In this document: positions 35,960 to 48,199 of the stretch, in pieces
Layout of the letters: each line of letters starts with the position of its first letter
How positions within the stretch are numbered: the stretch's first letter is position 1
NCBI RefSeq assembly: GCF_003265705.1
Contig: NW_020312785.1
Span: forward strand, 23,738,587 to 23,802,586
Direction of reading: 5' to 3'
Origin: Callorhinus ursinus
Taxonomy: Eukaryota > Chordata > Mammalia > Carnivora > Otariidae
DNA: 64,000 nucleotides
The notes under the pieces: generated by a model
The model's database searches: none
Told to the model about the DNA's origin: nothing
The model's input: the letters and a program-made list of their open reading frames with translations, nothing else
Made by a program: the position numbers and the translations under genes

Positions 35960-35996
35960 TGTATTTATGTATTTATTTATTTATTTATTTATTTAT
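35960..35996. repeat. (TTTA)n microsatellite
   Basis: About nine TTTA units beside the L1 fragment at 36020. Confidence 0.92.
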
Positions 35997-36019
35997 GGAG
36001 GGTAATGTCTTTTTAACGG

Positions 36020-36110
36020 CCAATTTTTAATTAAGTATTATGTAACTGACATGTAACATTATATTAGTTTCAGATGCACAACATAATGATTTGGTATTTG
36101 TATCTATTGT
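36020..36110 (+). mobile_element. L1 3' UTR fragment
   Basis: GTAACATTATATTAGTTTCAG and CACAACATAATGATTTGGTA match the same L1 region as at 35091, as a separate short copy next to a (TTTA)n tract. Confidence 0.7.
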
Positions 36111-36129
36111 CAATGGATGCTTTTATCAT

Positions 36130-36262
36130 TCCCCAGTTTACCCACAGGAAACTAAGTACAATAGAGTCAAGTGTTTCATTCAAGGTTATTTAATCAATTA
36201 GTAATTGAGGTAGGATTTGAAACTAGGTCATTTGATTGCAAAATTCTCCCTGCCATAGATGA
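36130..36262 (-). mobile_element. MIR
   Basis: CCCACAGGAAACTAAGTAC, TAGTAATTGAGGTAGGATTTGAAAC and GGTCATTTGATTGCAAA fit the reverse MIR core. Confidence 0.65.
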
Positions 36263-36366
36263 TGAGGCTGGGTGTTTTTGGTTGCAACAGATTTGCAGAA
36301 AATATGTCACTATTTTCTCAGAAGCAGCAACAACAAAATTAAGAGGAAAAGTTCAGTTCTCAGATT

Positions 36367-36482
36367 TGGTGTAGAGCAGAATCACCTGGAAAGTGTGCTA
36401 TAAAAAATGCCCAGGACTTGACTTTATGCTTCTGAACTGGTCTGAGGTCTGGCTCAGACACTAAAGTTTGAGACCCACCAGC
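36367..36482 (+). mobile_element. MER5A-like hAT element
   Basis: AGCAGAATCACCTGGAAAGTGTGCTA, then CTGGTCTGAGGTCTGG and the AAAGTTTGAGACCCACC end match MER5A. Confidence 0.75.
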
Positions 36483-39400
36483 TCATAACATAAAAAATGA
36501 ACACAGACCTAGTGATGCACAGAGAAGATCCCAAGGCAGGCAAATGCGCTAGCCATAAGAACCTGAAATGGGGAGTTCATGAGGTCAGGTCAACAGCAGC
36601 AATCCCAACATCCCTCTCACCTACCTAACACAAAATAAACTCAGAAACCTACAGATCCACTGGACAAATAGAAAAGTTCCCAGGACAATAAAATTGGATA
36701 AACAGGTAAAAATCTAATGCTTTGTCCTGACATTTTAAATTCTTTAAAATATCTAAAAAGCTAGCAAACCTATTTTTTTATGAATATTCATAGCAAGGGA
36801 TGTGGCTGTTGGTCATATGAGTTAGTTACCACATAGCTGACTAGAGTCCACAGTGTAATTTTTAGAATTCCTTTTTAGAATTCCTTCTTGTATCAACAAA
36901 GCCTTAGTTTGAATATTTTCCAAGTAGTGTCAGAAGCTTATCTTCAAAGGTCTACTAAACAAACAGTACCATTGCTTCAACATTTGTACTCTGGAAAACA
37001 AGTCAATACTACATAGTGTAATCGTAACATCTCTTTCATGAACATAAAGAATGGATCAGCATGTATACCTTAAAATAGCTTAAGAATTTTCCATTGTCAA
37101 AATTTTAAAACGCAGTAATTATGGTAATGCTATTATAATTAAGAAACAAACAACATACATGGTACGGTCAGGGGTGTGCTAACTAGAATTATATTATAAT
37201 TCACTAACACGTAAAGGAATTTGACACCAAGTGGCATTCCTAATTTTATTCATGATTCATTATCGTTCACTGATTATTAAAATCATTCATTCCCTCCTAG
37301 CTGTTAAGTAACAAAGAGAAAGTTTCTTCAGCTACATATTAATTGTCCACGGTGGCCATTTCTATTGTGAGACTGGGAAAGTCTTTGGCCAGTATACTTT
37401 TCCCCCATTCTTCAGGCAACAGGCTCCGTTCATGGACCACAGTGATGAGCATGGGCTCTGGGCTGGTGACTCCCATTACTGGTCCAGGAATGTACACATG
37501 ACTAATGCTGGGATGATTGGAACCCTTCCCTGGGATTTTCCTACCTAGAGTTGGCAGGGAAAAGCTATCAGATTGTGAGCTGCCAAGCATCATGTTTGCT
37601 CTTGCACAGAAAAGATTTGTCTATAAAGTAGAAAAATGAACCAGCCACACAAGAGGAAACAGAGGAGAGAAAACCAAAACATACTGATGGCATTTCATTA
37701 TTTGTTCTATTTCCCCCTTCAATCTGATCCCACCCAAGCATTTTCTATGGCTCAAGCATATGAATCAATGAATTTTCCTTTTGTAATTGAAAGGTTTCTT
37801 TCACTTGCTACCAAATAGTCTTAATCCACTAATTTCCCTATATTAAATGAAGCTTTTCCTCCCTTGGACTGTGTCACTATGGAGACCCTGCGAGGAATTC
37901 TACACCTATCACCTCTCCACTTCTCCAATGCCTTCAAGTTTTTATTATCTCCTCTTCTTCCATGAAGTCTTGCCAGACCAGTACAATCCATGCCCTCTTA
38001 ATTCTCAAAAAAAAAAAAAAAGACTATGATATGTTGTCATCTATACCCTAATATTCAAATTGTCTATTATTATTTAACCTTTTGCAAGTGTATTTCTTTT
38101 CCTTTAACTTAATTTTTAACAGCTTAAGGTAAAAAAAATATGTCTTAAATTTTTTTGTAATCACTACAGGTTTTTATACATTTCCAAGCACACATATAAA
38201 ATATAGCAAAGGCAACAGAATGAGTTCTGACTTACTTTTCATATTTTACAGTGGGAACTGAGAATGTAGTACTAGTTAAAGAATTTGATTCACTCAAATA
38301 AAAGATGTTATATAAATACCAACATTTAAAAGTTCCCTGAATACTTCTGAAGTGTTTATTCCAAATAATAATGTCTGAGGTGGACATGAAGTACACTGAA
38401 ATGTCATCTCTTTTTAAAAATTTCATTTTCAAAGAGCTATCAGTACCGATTACATTTTTCTCATAAAATATATAATCAGCACTATACTACTTAGGTCTAA
38501 AGGAAACCTATAAGATTGAATAGATGAGCTACCTAAATGAAACCATAAGTATTCACCAAATCAAAAGCATTTTCTTAAAATACTCTTGCTGTTTTAATTC
38601 CAAAATACTCTTGCTGTTTAATAAGAAACACGGAATCAGAGAACTATTTTTTTAAAAGCGAGTCTTACATAAATTCTTTTCAAACATTATAGGCATCTTA
38701 TACTATATTTACATCATGGGCCAATGTATCAGTTTCTATTAATGTATCATTAAAATCCACAGTACACAACTCTCTTGAAACACATTAAGTGAATGTGTTT
38801 GGAAAATGAAAAAAAAGGAAGAGAAAAAAAGAGAAAGAGAAAGAAAAAAACTGAAAACTGAAGGAAAGGGAAATTCCATGTGATTCACAACTTAGGAAAT
38901 TAAAAATTAAAAAAAAAATATTTCTCTATGGAATGTGTCTCTATTGAAAACTGAACCAAAAGTCATGGTGGCGGCTGTGGATTCCTTAGACAGATGGTGT
39001 CAACAGACCAGTCGATTAGTCAGCTTGGCAATGGAAGAAGGATAGATAGTTTTACAAAATACCACCAAACCCCATATATGAAAAATAGAAAGAGGCTTGA
39101 ATTTGAACTCTGATACTTGATCCCGGTTACTGCATGGTTTGTAAAATAGGCTAGTCTTGTCACCAGCAGTTTAGAGTTTCCTCATTAGATTTTCATAGAA
39201 AAGGTTCTCAGCACACAAAAGCCAAATCCCAGAAGGGACAGCTGGGTTTAACAGGTGAAGAGATCACATCTAATGGTTTTCCTATCAAAGCCCCACTGCT
39301 GATTTTCTTTCTTCTTTTTTACCTAAAATAAGCTCACAGTATCTACTCCTATTTTTTTTTAAGATACATCATTTGGGAATTTACTCAAAACCTAAGATAA

Positions 39401-39790
39401 ACAAATACTGTACCCCAAGTTTAAAGTCCCTATTTACAAATACAATAATTTAATATTTTGTTGCTCAAGGTAAATTTTACATTAGATTATATTTCCTCAA
39501 GTTAAATTAGCTTCCAATAATTCTTTCCCAAGAGCCTAAGACCCTGTCAACTAATGCCACCAAATTAAATCAGAACCAGAAAGTTCAATTTGATTAGTAA
39601 TATTCTCCATGAGCATGGGGTCATTCTAATGTAAATTAAATTTTCACCAACATGGGAAGAGGAAGAGGGTATGGGGTCTTGCAGAAAAAAAGAGCTGGTT
39701 TAAGAATCCAGGAAGCTGATTTTGCTTCTAAAAAGTGAGGTGTCTTGGATAAGTCTTTTAGACTCAGCTCACTCTTACATCTTTAGCTAC
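36483..39790. other. Intronic sequence, mostly unassigned
   Basis: Apart from the possible L2 at 37840, nothing is assigned. Short tandem duplications occur at 36862-36888 (13-bp unit) and 38577-38620 (25-bp period). Confidence 0.55.
37840..38100 (+). mobile_element. Possible L2 fragment
   Basis: TATCTCCTCTTCTTCCATGAAGTCTTGCC resembles the L2 CCTTCCATGAAGCCTTCC block. Flanking similarity is weak. A poly-A run stands at 38008-38022. Confidence 0.45.
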
Positions 39791-39808
39791 AAGATAAAGA
39801 GACTGCAG

Positions 39809-39983
39809 GGGCGCGTGCGTTCGGTTAAGCACCTGCCTTCGACTCAGGTCATGATCCCAGAGTCCTGGGATCCAGCCCCCTATCAGGCTCCCTGCTCAGT
39901 GGGGAGCCTGCTTCTCCCTCTGCTTGCCACTCCCCCTGCTTGTGCTCTCTGTCAAGTAAGTAAATAAAATCTTTAAAAAAAAA
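39809..39983 (+). mobile_element. SINEC with deleted head and perfect 18-bp target duplication
   Basis: The head reads GGGCGCGTGCGTTCGGTTAAGC, lacking the usual CTGGGTGGCTCAG that carries the polymerase III A box. The body and AAATAAAATCTTT tail are normal. AAGATAAAGAGACTGCAG is perfectly duplicated at 39791-39808 and 39984-40001. Confidence 0.96.
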
Positions 39984-40239
39984 AAGATAAAGAGACTGCA
40001 GTAAATTATATTCAAATCAAATCTCTTCCCAGCTAACTCTGATAATAAAAGCCAGTTAAATGAACATTTTCATTTCTTCTGAATGTATCATAAATAAGAA
40101 CTTGAAAGATCATCTCCTATTTTCATGACTTGATATATAAAGGGAATTTGATCAGGTAAAACAGTAATTTTTGTGACAATTTTGTTAGTGATTTCTTAAA
40201 GATAAAACCAATCTGCCTTCTTGTCCTTTTTAGGGAGAC

Positions 40240-40385
40240 TGTTGGTACCATGGATAAAGAGAATGAGATTTGGACTTTGGAGTCCCACCTCTGCCCTTTA
40301 ACTAGTTCTGTAACTTTGGGCCACCAGTTTCTTAACTTCTCTAAACCTGAGCCTCCTGACCAAAAAAAAAAAAAAGAACTATTGA
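40240..40385 (+). mobile_element. MIR
   Basis: GATTTGGACTTTGGAGTCCC, TTAACTAGTTCTGTAACTTTGGG and CTTAACTTCTCTAAACCTGAG are MIR segments in order. An A-run truncates it. Confidence 0.82.
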
Positions 40386-40814
40386 GAGAACTCAATGAAA
40401 TATAATGTGAAAAACTTCATCTAGTCTGACAAAAAAGCCTTCAATAAGTCTGTCTTTTAAAAGCTAAAACTTTTAGATCGTGTCTTCCTAGTCAGCAAAA
40501 TTGGGATCAAGGAAAAACAGAATCGTTGAAGATGCAATTATATGAACACTGAAAGCAATTTGTCAGCCTCTTCCATAGCCCAAGGTGTTCAGCAATAAAA
40601 GGGGACAGAGAAGTCCCGGCACTTAACTGGTGAGTATGGTTCTATCTCTATCTCCACGTTGCAGACCATTACACCCTAACATTCCACTTTGATCCAGAAA
40701 ACTCTATCTGCTTTAAAGTAGCAAAAAGACCTCTGTGTAACAAATCCTTAAATTACATAAACATATATAGGTCAGCCTAATCTTGTTCTTTGGTTTGTTT
40801 TATTGTGGTAGTGT

Positions 40815-40995
40815 TTTTTTTTTTTTTTTTAAGATTTTATTTATTTGACAGAGAGAGCACAAGCAGAGGGAGAGAGAGGGAGAAGCAGGCTCCCTGCTGA
40901 GCAAGGAGCCCAATGTGGGACTCGATCCCAGGACCCTGGGATCATGACCTGGGCCGAAGGCAGCCGCTTAACCGACTGAGCCACCCAGGCATCCC
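40815..40995 (-). mobile_element. SINEC
   Basis: A T-run then AAGATTTTATTTATTTGACA at left and GAGCCACCCAGGCATCCC at right. Target duplication TGTGGT(A/G)GTG at about 40805 and 40996. Confidence 0.94.
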
Positions 40996-41006
40996 TGTGG
41001 TGGTGG

Positions 41007-41734
41007 TTTTTTAATCCCAAATTTAATCAGAACTGGTTCACCGCACTAGGATATGACATGCATTAAGTTCTAAACAGAACAGATTCAACGTAACATATAC
41101 ATTAGAACTGCTCCAGCAGGGGGTAGGGTCTCAAAATCAAGTGCAAAGGGTTAAGGTAGAGTGCTGAGAAACAGCAGTGACAGCAAAATCATGGATCTCC
41201 ATCCTACACTATGCAACTTGGACTCAGTTATTTCCCTGAACCCCAAAGTGGAGACCTGAAGAGCCACCTAAACATGGAGGGAAAAGAAGGAAAGAGCCAC
41301 TCAATCATGAAGTTTCATCAGAATTGGTGCCCACGTCCATCTTAGAGTCCGACCTTGGCCTGCCTCTCCTCTGAGAGCCCCCTTCTTCACAATCAGGAGC
41401 CAGAAGCCAGAACCCTGCCTGACAGATCATCAGGATTCCAGTAGCCTTTCTGCCTGGATTTACATACAGCCTACTCTCCTTGATGGAACTTCCTGCTGAA
41501 AGCATATAGCAACACAATCCCTATCTTCATGTTGCTCCCAAATCCGTCACTGATTGTAACCAACTCTTGGCCCTTTCCTGTCTCTACTCTTCATAGCATT
41601 TGCCCAATTTTAGTTCTACTCAAATCCTATGCTGACTCTTTCTCATTAGCATGTAACTGAATCTATGTATTTTACTACATATACAGTTATGCATTTTGGA
41701 AGCCTTTCTTCACTTAATATGACCAACTAAGAAA
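41007..41734. other. Intronic sequence, nothing firmly recognised
   Basis: The C/T-rich 41480-41640 part could be a decayed L2, but the match is too weak to call. Confidence 0.5.
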
Positions 41735-41743
41735 TCTGTTCTT

Positions 41744-41939
41744 TTTTTTTTTTAAGATTTTATTTATTTATTTGAGAGAGAGAATGAGATAGAGAGAGAG
41801 CATGAGAGGGGAGAGGGTCAAAGGGAGAAGCAGACTCCCCGCCGAGCAGGGAGCCCGATGCGGGACCCGATCCCGGGACTCCAGGATCATGACCTGAGCC
41901 GAAGGCAGTCGCTTAACCAACTGAGCCACCCAGGCGCCC
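41744..41939 (-). mobile_element. SINEC
   Basis: Left end T-run and AAGATTTTATTTATTTATTT, right end GAGCCACCCAGGCGCCC. Target duplication TCTGTTCTT at 41735-41743 and 41940-41948. Confidence 0.95.
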
Positions 41940-42269
41940 TCTGTTCTTGTATTGAAAGAGAAGAATGAGGTCAGCAAAATGTACAAATGTACAAAAAAAA
42001 ACATTAGTTTTTTATAAAAGAACAGGCAAAACAGATTAATTCTCCCACAAATTTTCAAGACCACAATATGTGGTTGCCTTATAAATTTCATAAATTACAA
42101 CAAAAAGAAGATATAGCCCCATTACATGTTAACAATGAAAATATGAACTTTGCTTAACACCAAATCCCTTTTTTCCCTTAAATTTCTTCACATAATTTGA
42201 AAAGTGGATTCAACTAGGCTATAAAGCAGAGAAATTGGTATAAAACTATTTCTTTTCTCTTCCAAAGTG

Positions 42270-42745
42270 ATGGTGGCCATTTAAGCTGAATATTCCCTCT
42301 CGACTATAAGATAAATTCCAAACCACTTAGCCTGTCAGTTAAAACCTTCCACAACCTGACCTCGATCTACCTTTTTAAACCCCAATTCCCACAATTCCCC
42401 TCAGATCTAGAAAAATCAGATTATTCACTGGTGTGCAAACATGCTTTGTTCTATATCCACACACTCCTCTCTTCCTAAAACTCTTTTTCTTTCCCACCTG
42501 CCTCCCCTTCACTCTGTCTTCTCCAAAATATATCATTAATTTAAAGGACTTACTCCAGCATGAAACTATTTCTCCCTGCAAAGATTTCAATCATAATTCT
42601 TTGTTCTATGGTATAATAACTTAAATTGCATATATTATTTAACTATATTTTTGTACTCAAACTTTAACATAAGTCCCTTGAGGACAGGGACAGAAATTTT
42701 TATATTTTCTTAATCTAACCAGAGCATCTAGCAGAGGATCTCAAT
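42270..42745 (+). mobile_element. L2 3' region
   Basis: TTAAAACCTTCCACAACCTGACC, the C/T-rich middle, and AAGTCCCTTGAGGACAGGGAC with CATCTAGCAGAGGATCTC are in L2 order. Confidence 0.75.
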
Positions 42746-43524
42746 TCAAGCAATCAATCGTTTAAAAAAAAATTCATAAGCTACATTGAAAAGAAATAAA
42801 GTATAAAAGAAACTAATCATGAGAAAACAAAAATCCTTTTAGAAATATGTAATATTGACATCACATATCTGAAATCTTAAGTCCTACTTATTCACATATA
42901 CATACAATCCTGCTCAAACTAGTGATTATGATCACTTAGGACCTTATTGAAAATATAGCCAGTCCAGGCTGAAAGAATGTACGTAGCATTGCATGATTTT
43001 TTGAATATCTATATAGTAAGTTGTTCTAATGTACATAAATGAATAAAAATAGCTATTATTGTGCCATCTAAACTGGGAGAACAGAATATTTTGCTAATTA
43101 TTTTTAAATATTACCAACACATTCATCATAAATTGCATGTATACAAGTCCCACATACACATTTCCAGAATCTTAACTTATTTTTTTCTTTCCTTTCCTAT
43201 ATAATCTCAGTTAAGCTCTACAGATTTCAAAAATTAGCAAATGCACTGACTAAATCTGATTTTTAAATTTTAGATATGCATATCTATTCATAAAGACCTA
43301 TATATTTATAGATATAAAACTAATTTAAAAAATTTATGCTTCCATCTAGTGGCCAATTCATTCAACCAAGGTAGGCTAGAAGAATGGATACAAGAAATCC
43401 CCATGAAACTTGCCGTACCATTTCAGCCAAATAACCCTAGTTTTGTCTCTTTTGGACCAACGTTTCTAGACCAGGTATCTTCAGGTTTCACTTCTTCCAT
43501 ATACTGTCGCCTTACACTTGTCTG
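42746..43524. other. Intronic sequence, nothing recognised
   Basis: AT-rich sequence between an L2 and a MIR. Confidence 0.55.
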
Positions 43525-43673
43525 ACATGTCGAGAGGTAATAATGAGCGTATTATAATAACAGGAATGACAATAGCCACTTTTGGAGTCCTTATTGAATG
43601 CCAAGTATCACCTACGCATGGCATTACACATATTGTGCCATGCTTAACAATGACTTTAAAAATAGATAATACT

Positions 43674-43899
43674 GGGGCGCCTGGGGGGGTGGCTCAGTTG
43701 TTAGGCATCTGCCTTCACCTCAGTTCACGATCCCAGGGTCCAGGGATTGAGCCCCGCATTGGGCTCCCTGCTCCGCGGGAAGCCTGCTTCTCCCTCTCCC
43801 ACTCCCCCTGCTTGTGTTCCCTCTCTCGCTGTCTCTTTCTCTGTCAAATAAATAAATGAAATCTTTAAAACAAAATAAATTTTAAAAATTTAAAAAAAT
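43674..43899 (+). mobile_element. SINEC inserted in a MIR
   Basis: Head GGGGCGCCTGGGGGGGTGGC with a G-run expansion; tail AATAAATGAAATCTTT plus an A/T-rich extension. A perfect 16-bp target-site duplication, AAAAATAGATAATACT, is at 43658-43673 and 43900-43915. Confidence 0.96.
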
Positions 43900-44000
43900 A
43901 AAAATAGATAATACTATCCTCAGCTTGAAGGTATAGCAAAACTGAAACTTGAAGAGGTGAAGTGTCTTTCCAAATATCTTTCTTGTTGTTTTTGTTTTTT

Positions 44001-44098
44001 TAATTTTTAGTAATCTCCACATCCAGTGTGGGGCTTGAACTCATGACCCTGAGATCAAGAGTCCCATACTCTTCCGACTGAACCAGCCAGGGCCCCCT
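44001..44098 (-). mobile_element. SINEC, older short subtype, in the same MIR
   Basis: Reverse copy with GTGTGGGGCTTGAACTCATG, CCTGAGATCAAGAGTCCC and CAGCCAGGGCCCC at its head. It interrupts the MIR that also hosts the plus-strand SINEC at 43674. Confidence 0.9.
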
Positions 44099-44199
44099 CC
44101 TGAGTTCCACACTAGTTGGCAGCAAAGGGATTCACACACAAGTCTAGCCCTGCGTTGCAAAGCCTATGCTTTCTGCAGTATTCTGTGTTATGCATTAAG

Positions 44200-45060
44200 A
44201 GACAAAGGAAGAGCTGACGATCCACAAATAGATTGTTTTCCTCCTAAAAATTAAAATCGGACTGTCCTTAAGCTGAAAAAGGAAATTTTAAAGATCTGCA
44301 GACTGTATCCCCAGTCACCTCCCCTGCAGCTGAGGTCAAATGGAACTTGAATCTATTCTTCAACTCTTTACAGACCTCTTTATCAATGTTAGTACTCTTC
44401 AAGTTCTGACATCTCTCTTCAACAGAAGTATTTATTTAATCAACAAGTACAGCTTGAGGAACATCAGGCTTTTATTCATGGTTAAGTAATTAAAACCGGA
44501 AAACACATCACCAAGTGCCTAATATATGCAAGCATTAATTGGTTCAATTGGTGAATGTTTCCCCAGACTGCATTTGTTTCTTATGGAAGGGTGCTGTGTC
44601 CTATCCATGCCTCATGGCTTTCAGAGTTTGCTAATTAGTGCTTTCCTAATCCCATTCAGAAAAACTGGAGCAAGTTTTTACCATTCCCCTTCCATAAATG
44701 GGTGGTCACCGAGATTAGGGCAAGCCAGCTCAGCCCACAATAGCATCTTTAATCAGCCAATGTGAAATAAAAATGAGGCAAAAATCCTGGCTTTTATCTC
44801 ACACTGTCTTTGAAGCTAATTAAAATGCACAGGCTCTTCCTCCTGTTACAACCCTGCTGTTCTATACACTAATAAGCCAACAAAAGGTACTGAAAGCAAT
44901 GGGCTGAATAATTGTTGAAATTTACAGTTCCTTAAAGGCAACTGTTAAAAGATTTCTGTCTCCTCAGCAATGTAGATCCCATTCTGATAAAGTATCACCA
45001 ACATCTCTTCTCACATTTATATTAAGAATCACATAGATCTAGAGAGGATTAGGATGCCAT
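44200..45060. other. Repeat-free block with homeodomain-type motifs
   Basis: No repeat is recognised over about 860 bases. It contains GCTAATTAG (44628-44636), CCTAATCCC, CTAATTAAAAT and ATAATTGTTG. The texture resembles a conserved non-coding element, but conservation cannot be tested here. Confidence 0.35.
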
Positions 45061-46704
45061 AATTGATGACTGTTTTTGTTGGGGTTTTTGTTTTGTTTTG
45101 TTTTAATTTTTTGGCTTTTAATCTACTTTACTAACCAAAGAGTTAAAACAACACCATGTTCTTTGGACTAAAATCTGCCCCCCCGCCCCCCCAGAGTATC
45201 CTGGGTCTCTGCTGTTTTAAAAGTGGCTATGAAAGCCCACTGGCATAATAAGCAAAAAGGTGGGAGGGGGAAGTGGGGTAAGACAGGATGCAGACAGAAA
45301 GAAAATGAAAACACACACACTCAAGTGATCTACTTGGGCTCAGACCCTTCCCTAGTCATTTTCCCCACCAAAAATAAATCCTTAAATTAATAATCAACCT
45401 TAATAAAACTATCTTCTAAAATAGAGTAAGCTTCTGATCCTACTGTCCTCCAGCCTCAGGGTATTCCTTTATACTTATTAAAATACACCTTGAGCATGTT
45501 ACAAGTAAAACAATAATTTCCTACACTTTAATACATGCACAGCATATAATTTAAGGAAACATTTGCCAAGGAATAGCACATGTTCCAAACACATACACCA
45601 AATTAAATTCACATTATAATTATATTTAAAAATCAATACATTAAGAAAGAATCCAACATGTTCAAAGAGGCACATGAGCCCTAAACTGTAATTAGAAGAA
45701 AGTGACCTGCCTCCCGGAGATTGGGCAGGATGTGAGATGTCTGGACAGAGTGAGGATTACAGTCACCAGCTCCTGCCCCACCACACACACCCCAAAAACA
45801 TGGACACAAAGAACCTGCATATTTTCATCTACTCTTGGCACCTTAATGATGTGAAAGCTTCAGAAGGCACCAAGTGCTTCTTTTGAAGCTACATCAAAAT
45901 CTCTAAAGGCCCTAAATGTACATGAATAAGGATAATTAATAAAGCATTCATTTCCAACAGAGGAATATTCCTTATTTCAAAAATCTATACTTCTTCTTGA
46001 CTATCTTCACCCTAGGGTCTTGCACACACCATCCACTTCTCTGCAGCCTGGCGTTCACTGGAAATAAACATCATAACAAACTACTAGGATTTGTAGCATC
46101 TGGAACTGGCTGAAAGATACACAGTAAAAAAAAAAAAAAAAAAAAAAACCTTCGTCCCTGGACAGAATTTAGGTTCTTTGGTGTCCCTCCCCCCACCCCA
46201 CCTCTGCCAAGTTACAGGTAATGCTAGAAACTACCTCGAAACACTTCAGTCTATGGGAATATGTAGATATAGCTTTAAAGTGACCCATCCAGGGAGATAA
46301 TATTAAATAAAAAGAAATAGTAATTGAGAGTAATTAGTGAGTTTAAAATACATATTACTTTAAACTATAAACCCACTGACATCCAAACTGTCATTACCTT
46401 CTATTTCACCAAAGATGAGGACACTTACATAAAACACAGTATATGGGTTTTTTGTATTAACTTAGTCAATCCTTTCAACAACCGTATGAAATAGATCTTA
46501 CTGCTTAATCCATATACAAGTGAGAAACCTCATGAGCACAGAGAGTGTAAGGAATTCAAATTTTCCAAGTACACATAACTTGTAATTAGGCACAGAGTTT
46601 GTGCACTTATTATGGCTTTCTGTACAATTAAATAAATTACAGTAGATTATAGTTCACTTTATTGTACTCTATACAATAGCCATGGTTCCACATTTATAAA
46701 GAGT
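45061..46704. other. Intronic sequence, nothing recognised
   Basis: Contains a TTTTG run (45085-45105), a C-run at 45178-45190 and the poly-A at 46127. Confidence 0.55.
46127..46149. repeat. Poly-A run
   Basis: About 22 A bases followed by CCTTCGTCCC. No SINE or processed-gene body was recognised upstream of it. Confidence 0.85.
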
Positions 46705-46800
46705 TAGACGATGTTAAGCACCTCACACAAAATATCTCATTTAAATCTCTCCACAATAATGAGGTAGGTCCTATTACTATGTCACCATTCAGTGACTGTA
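46705..46800 (-). mobile_element. MIR 3' fragment
   Basis: CTCATTTAAATCTCTCCACAATAATGAGGTAGGTCCTATTACTA is reverse MIR 3' sequence. Confidence 0.6.
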
Positions 46801-46899
46801 GATCAACCTCTTAAACAAAAAAGAGATGCCCCATCTCTGCTACTAAAAACCCAATAAGCAATAGCATTTTTGCTTAGATTCAATATTGAGCTTTTTCCT

Positions 46900-47085
46900 T
46901 TGAATTATGGTAAAAAATATAATATGAAATATACTATCTTAACCATTTTGAAAAATACATTTCAGTAAAGTATATTCACATTTTTTTTCTGAAACAGATC
47001 TCCAGAACTTTTCCATCTTGCAAAACTGAATTCTATACTTAATAAACAACTTGCACTTCCCCTCTGCCCCTAAAGCAGTCAAATA
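46900..47085 (+). mobile_element. L1 3' UTR fragment
   Basis: ACTATCTTAACCATTTTGAA, GTATATTCACATTTTTTTTC and CAGATCTCCAGAACTTTTCC with CATCTTGCAAAACTGAATTC follow an old L1 3' end. Confidence 0.85.
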
Positions 47086-48199
47086 CTGAGCCTTTTTGCA
47101 TCATTATAAACATCTATAAGCACACTCCCTACACACAAAAATGACAGTAACTAGATTTTAAAGAAATGATTTTTTATTTTTTTACTTTAAAGTTATGAAA
47201 ATAGCACAGACTTGAAAGGACTTACCCAGGGAGAGCGGAGCCTTTCTATCAAGTTCCAAGTGAGAAAGAGCTCAATGGTTATCTATTTGCAGATTTTACA
47301 TTTTTAGACAAGAAAAACAGTTGAGGTAACTTTGAAAGGTATAAAATACACTAATCACAGTTATCAGAATCAAATGACTGATGCAGGAAAATTTGAAATT
47401 AAAAAGTAGCAACTAAAAGGCAAATTTACATCTCCCCCTTCTTTCCACCTTATCACTTACACTGCCATACACATCCACAGGCCAATTTCCTAACAGGAAC
47501 AAAGAAACAACTTTAAACTAAATTACGACTTACACTATCTTTCCTTCTTAGTTGCTAAATGAAAATACAAAGAACCCTGGAAGACATTTACAGAATCTGT
47601 TTCTTAATCCCAGAGGTCAGGACATTTGATACGAATGCTAATCAAAAAAGCATTTTTTATTCAAATTGGCACATGATTCAAATACTCAAACTCAGGATAA
47701 TAAAAAGGGAGAACAGTCTGTCAGAACTCATACTGTAGCCTTTTTCTCAGTGACTGAATAATCCTTGGCATTGTAGAGAATAATATAGGAAATGACAAAA
47801 AGTGGAGCAACAAAAAACCAAATCTTTAATATGAAGGAACATACAGATGAGGAGAAAGAAAGGGGTAAAGACATGGGACCAATGTCAGGTGTAAATATAA
47901 GTATTTGAGTATTTAAGTAATTGGGAGGTCAATACTGTCTTGGGTTAAATTGGAAAGCAACTAGGATGGGAGTGTGAAGACACTAGTAAGATTACTGAAA
48001 AGAAAAAAGAAAATTTTAGGGGGAAATTTTAAGGGGAGTTGGCCCCAAGTTGCTACAAGCAGCTTGTAATCTGGAGCTGGCAAACTCAAATAAAGGGAAA
48101 CACATAAACAGAGTTAGGAGAATCCATGCTATGCATGCATATTAGGAATGCATAACAATAAAAATATGAGTAACAATACAAGTAATGAATTATCAAAGA
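47086..48199. other. Intronic sequence, nothing recognised
   Basis: No repeat or coding signal was identified. Confidence 0.55.

Larger units (their letters stand above)
43525..44195 (-). mobile_element. MIR carrying two nested SINECs
   Basis: MIR pieces in reverse order: TGAATGCCAAGTATCACC before 43673, GAAACTTGAAGAGGTGAAGTG at 43916-44000, and AAGCCTATGCTTTCTGCAG after 44099. SINECs at 43674 and 44001 separate them. Confidence 0.7.

Noticed and set aside
41768..42091. Frames encoding GAWVAQLVKRLPSAQVMI-like peptides (also near 21871, 27194, 33352 and 48869)
   Set aside because: These are translations of SINEC bodies, not genes.
46127..46149. Poly-A tail of a processed pseudogene
   Set aside because: No gene-like sequence or target duplication was found upstream of the A-run.
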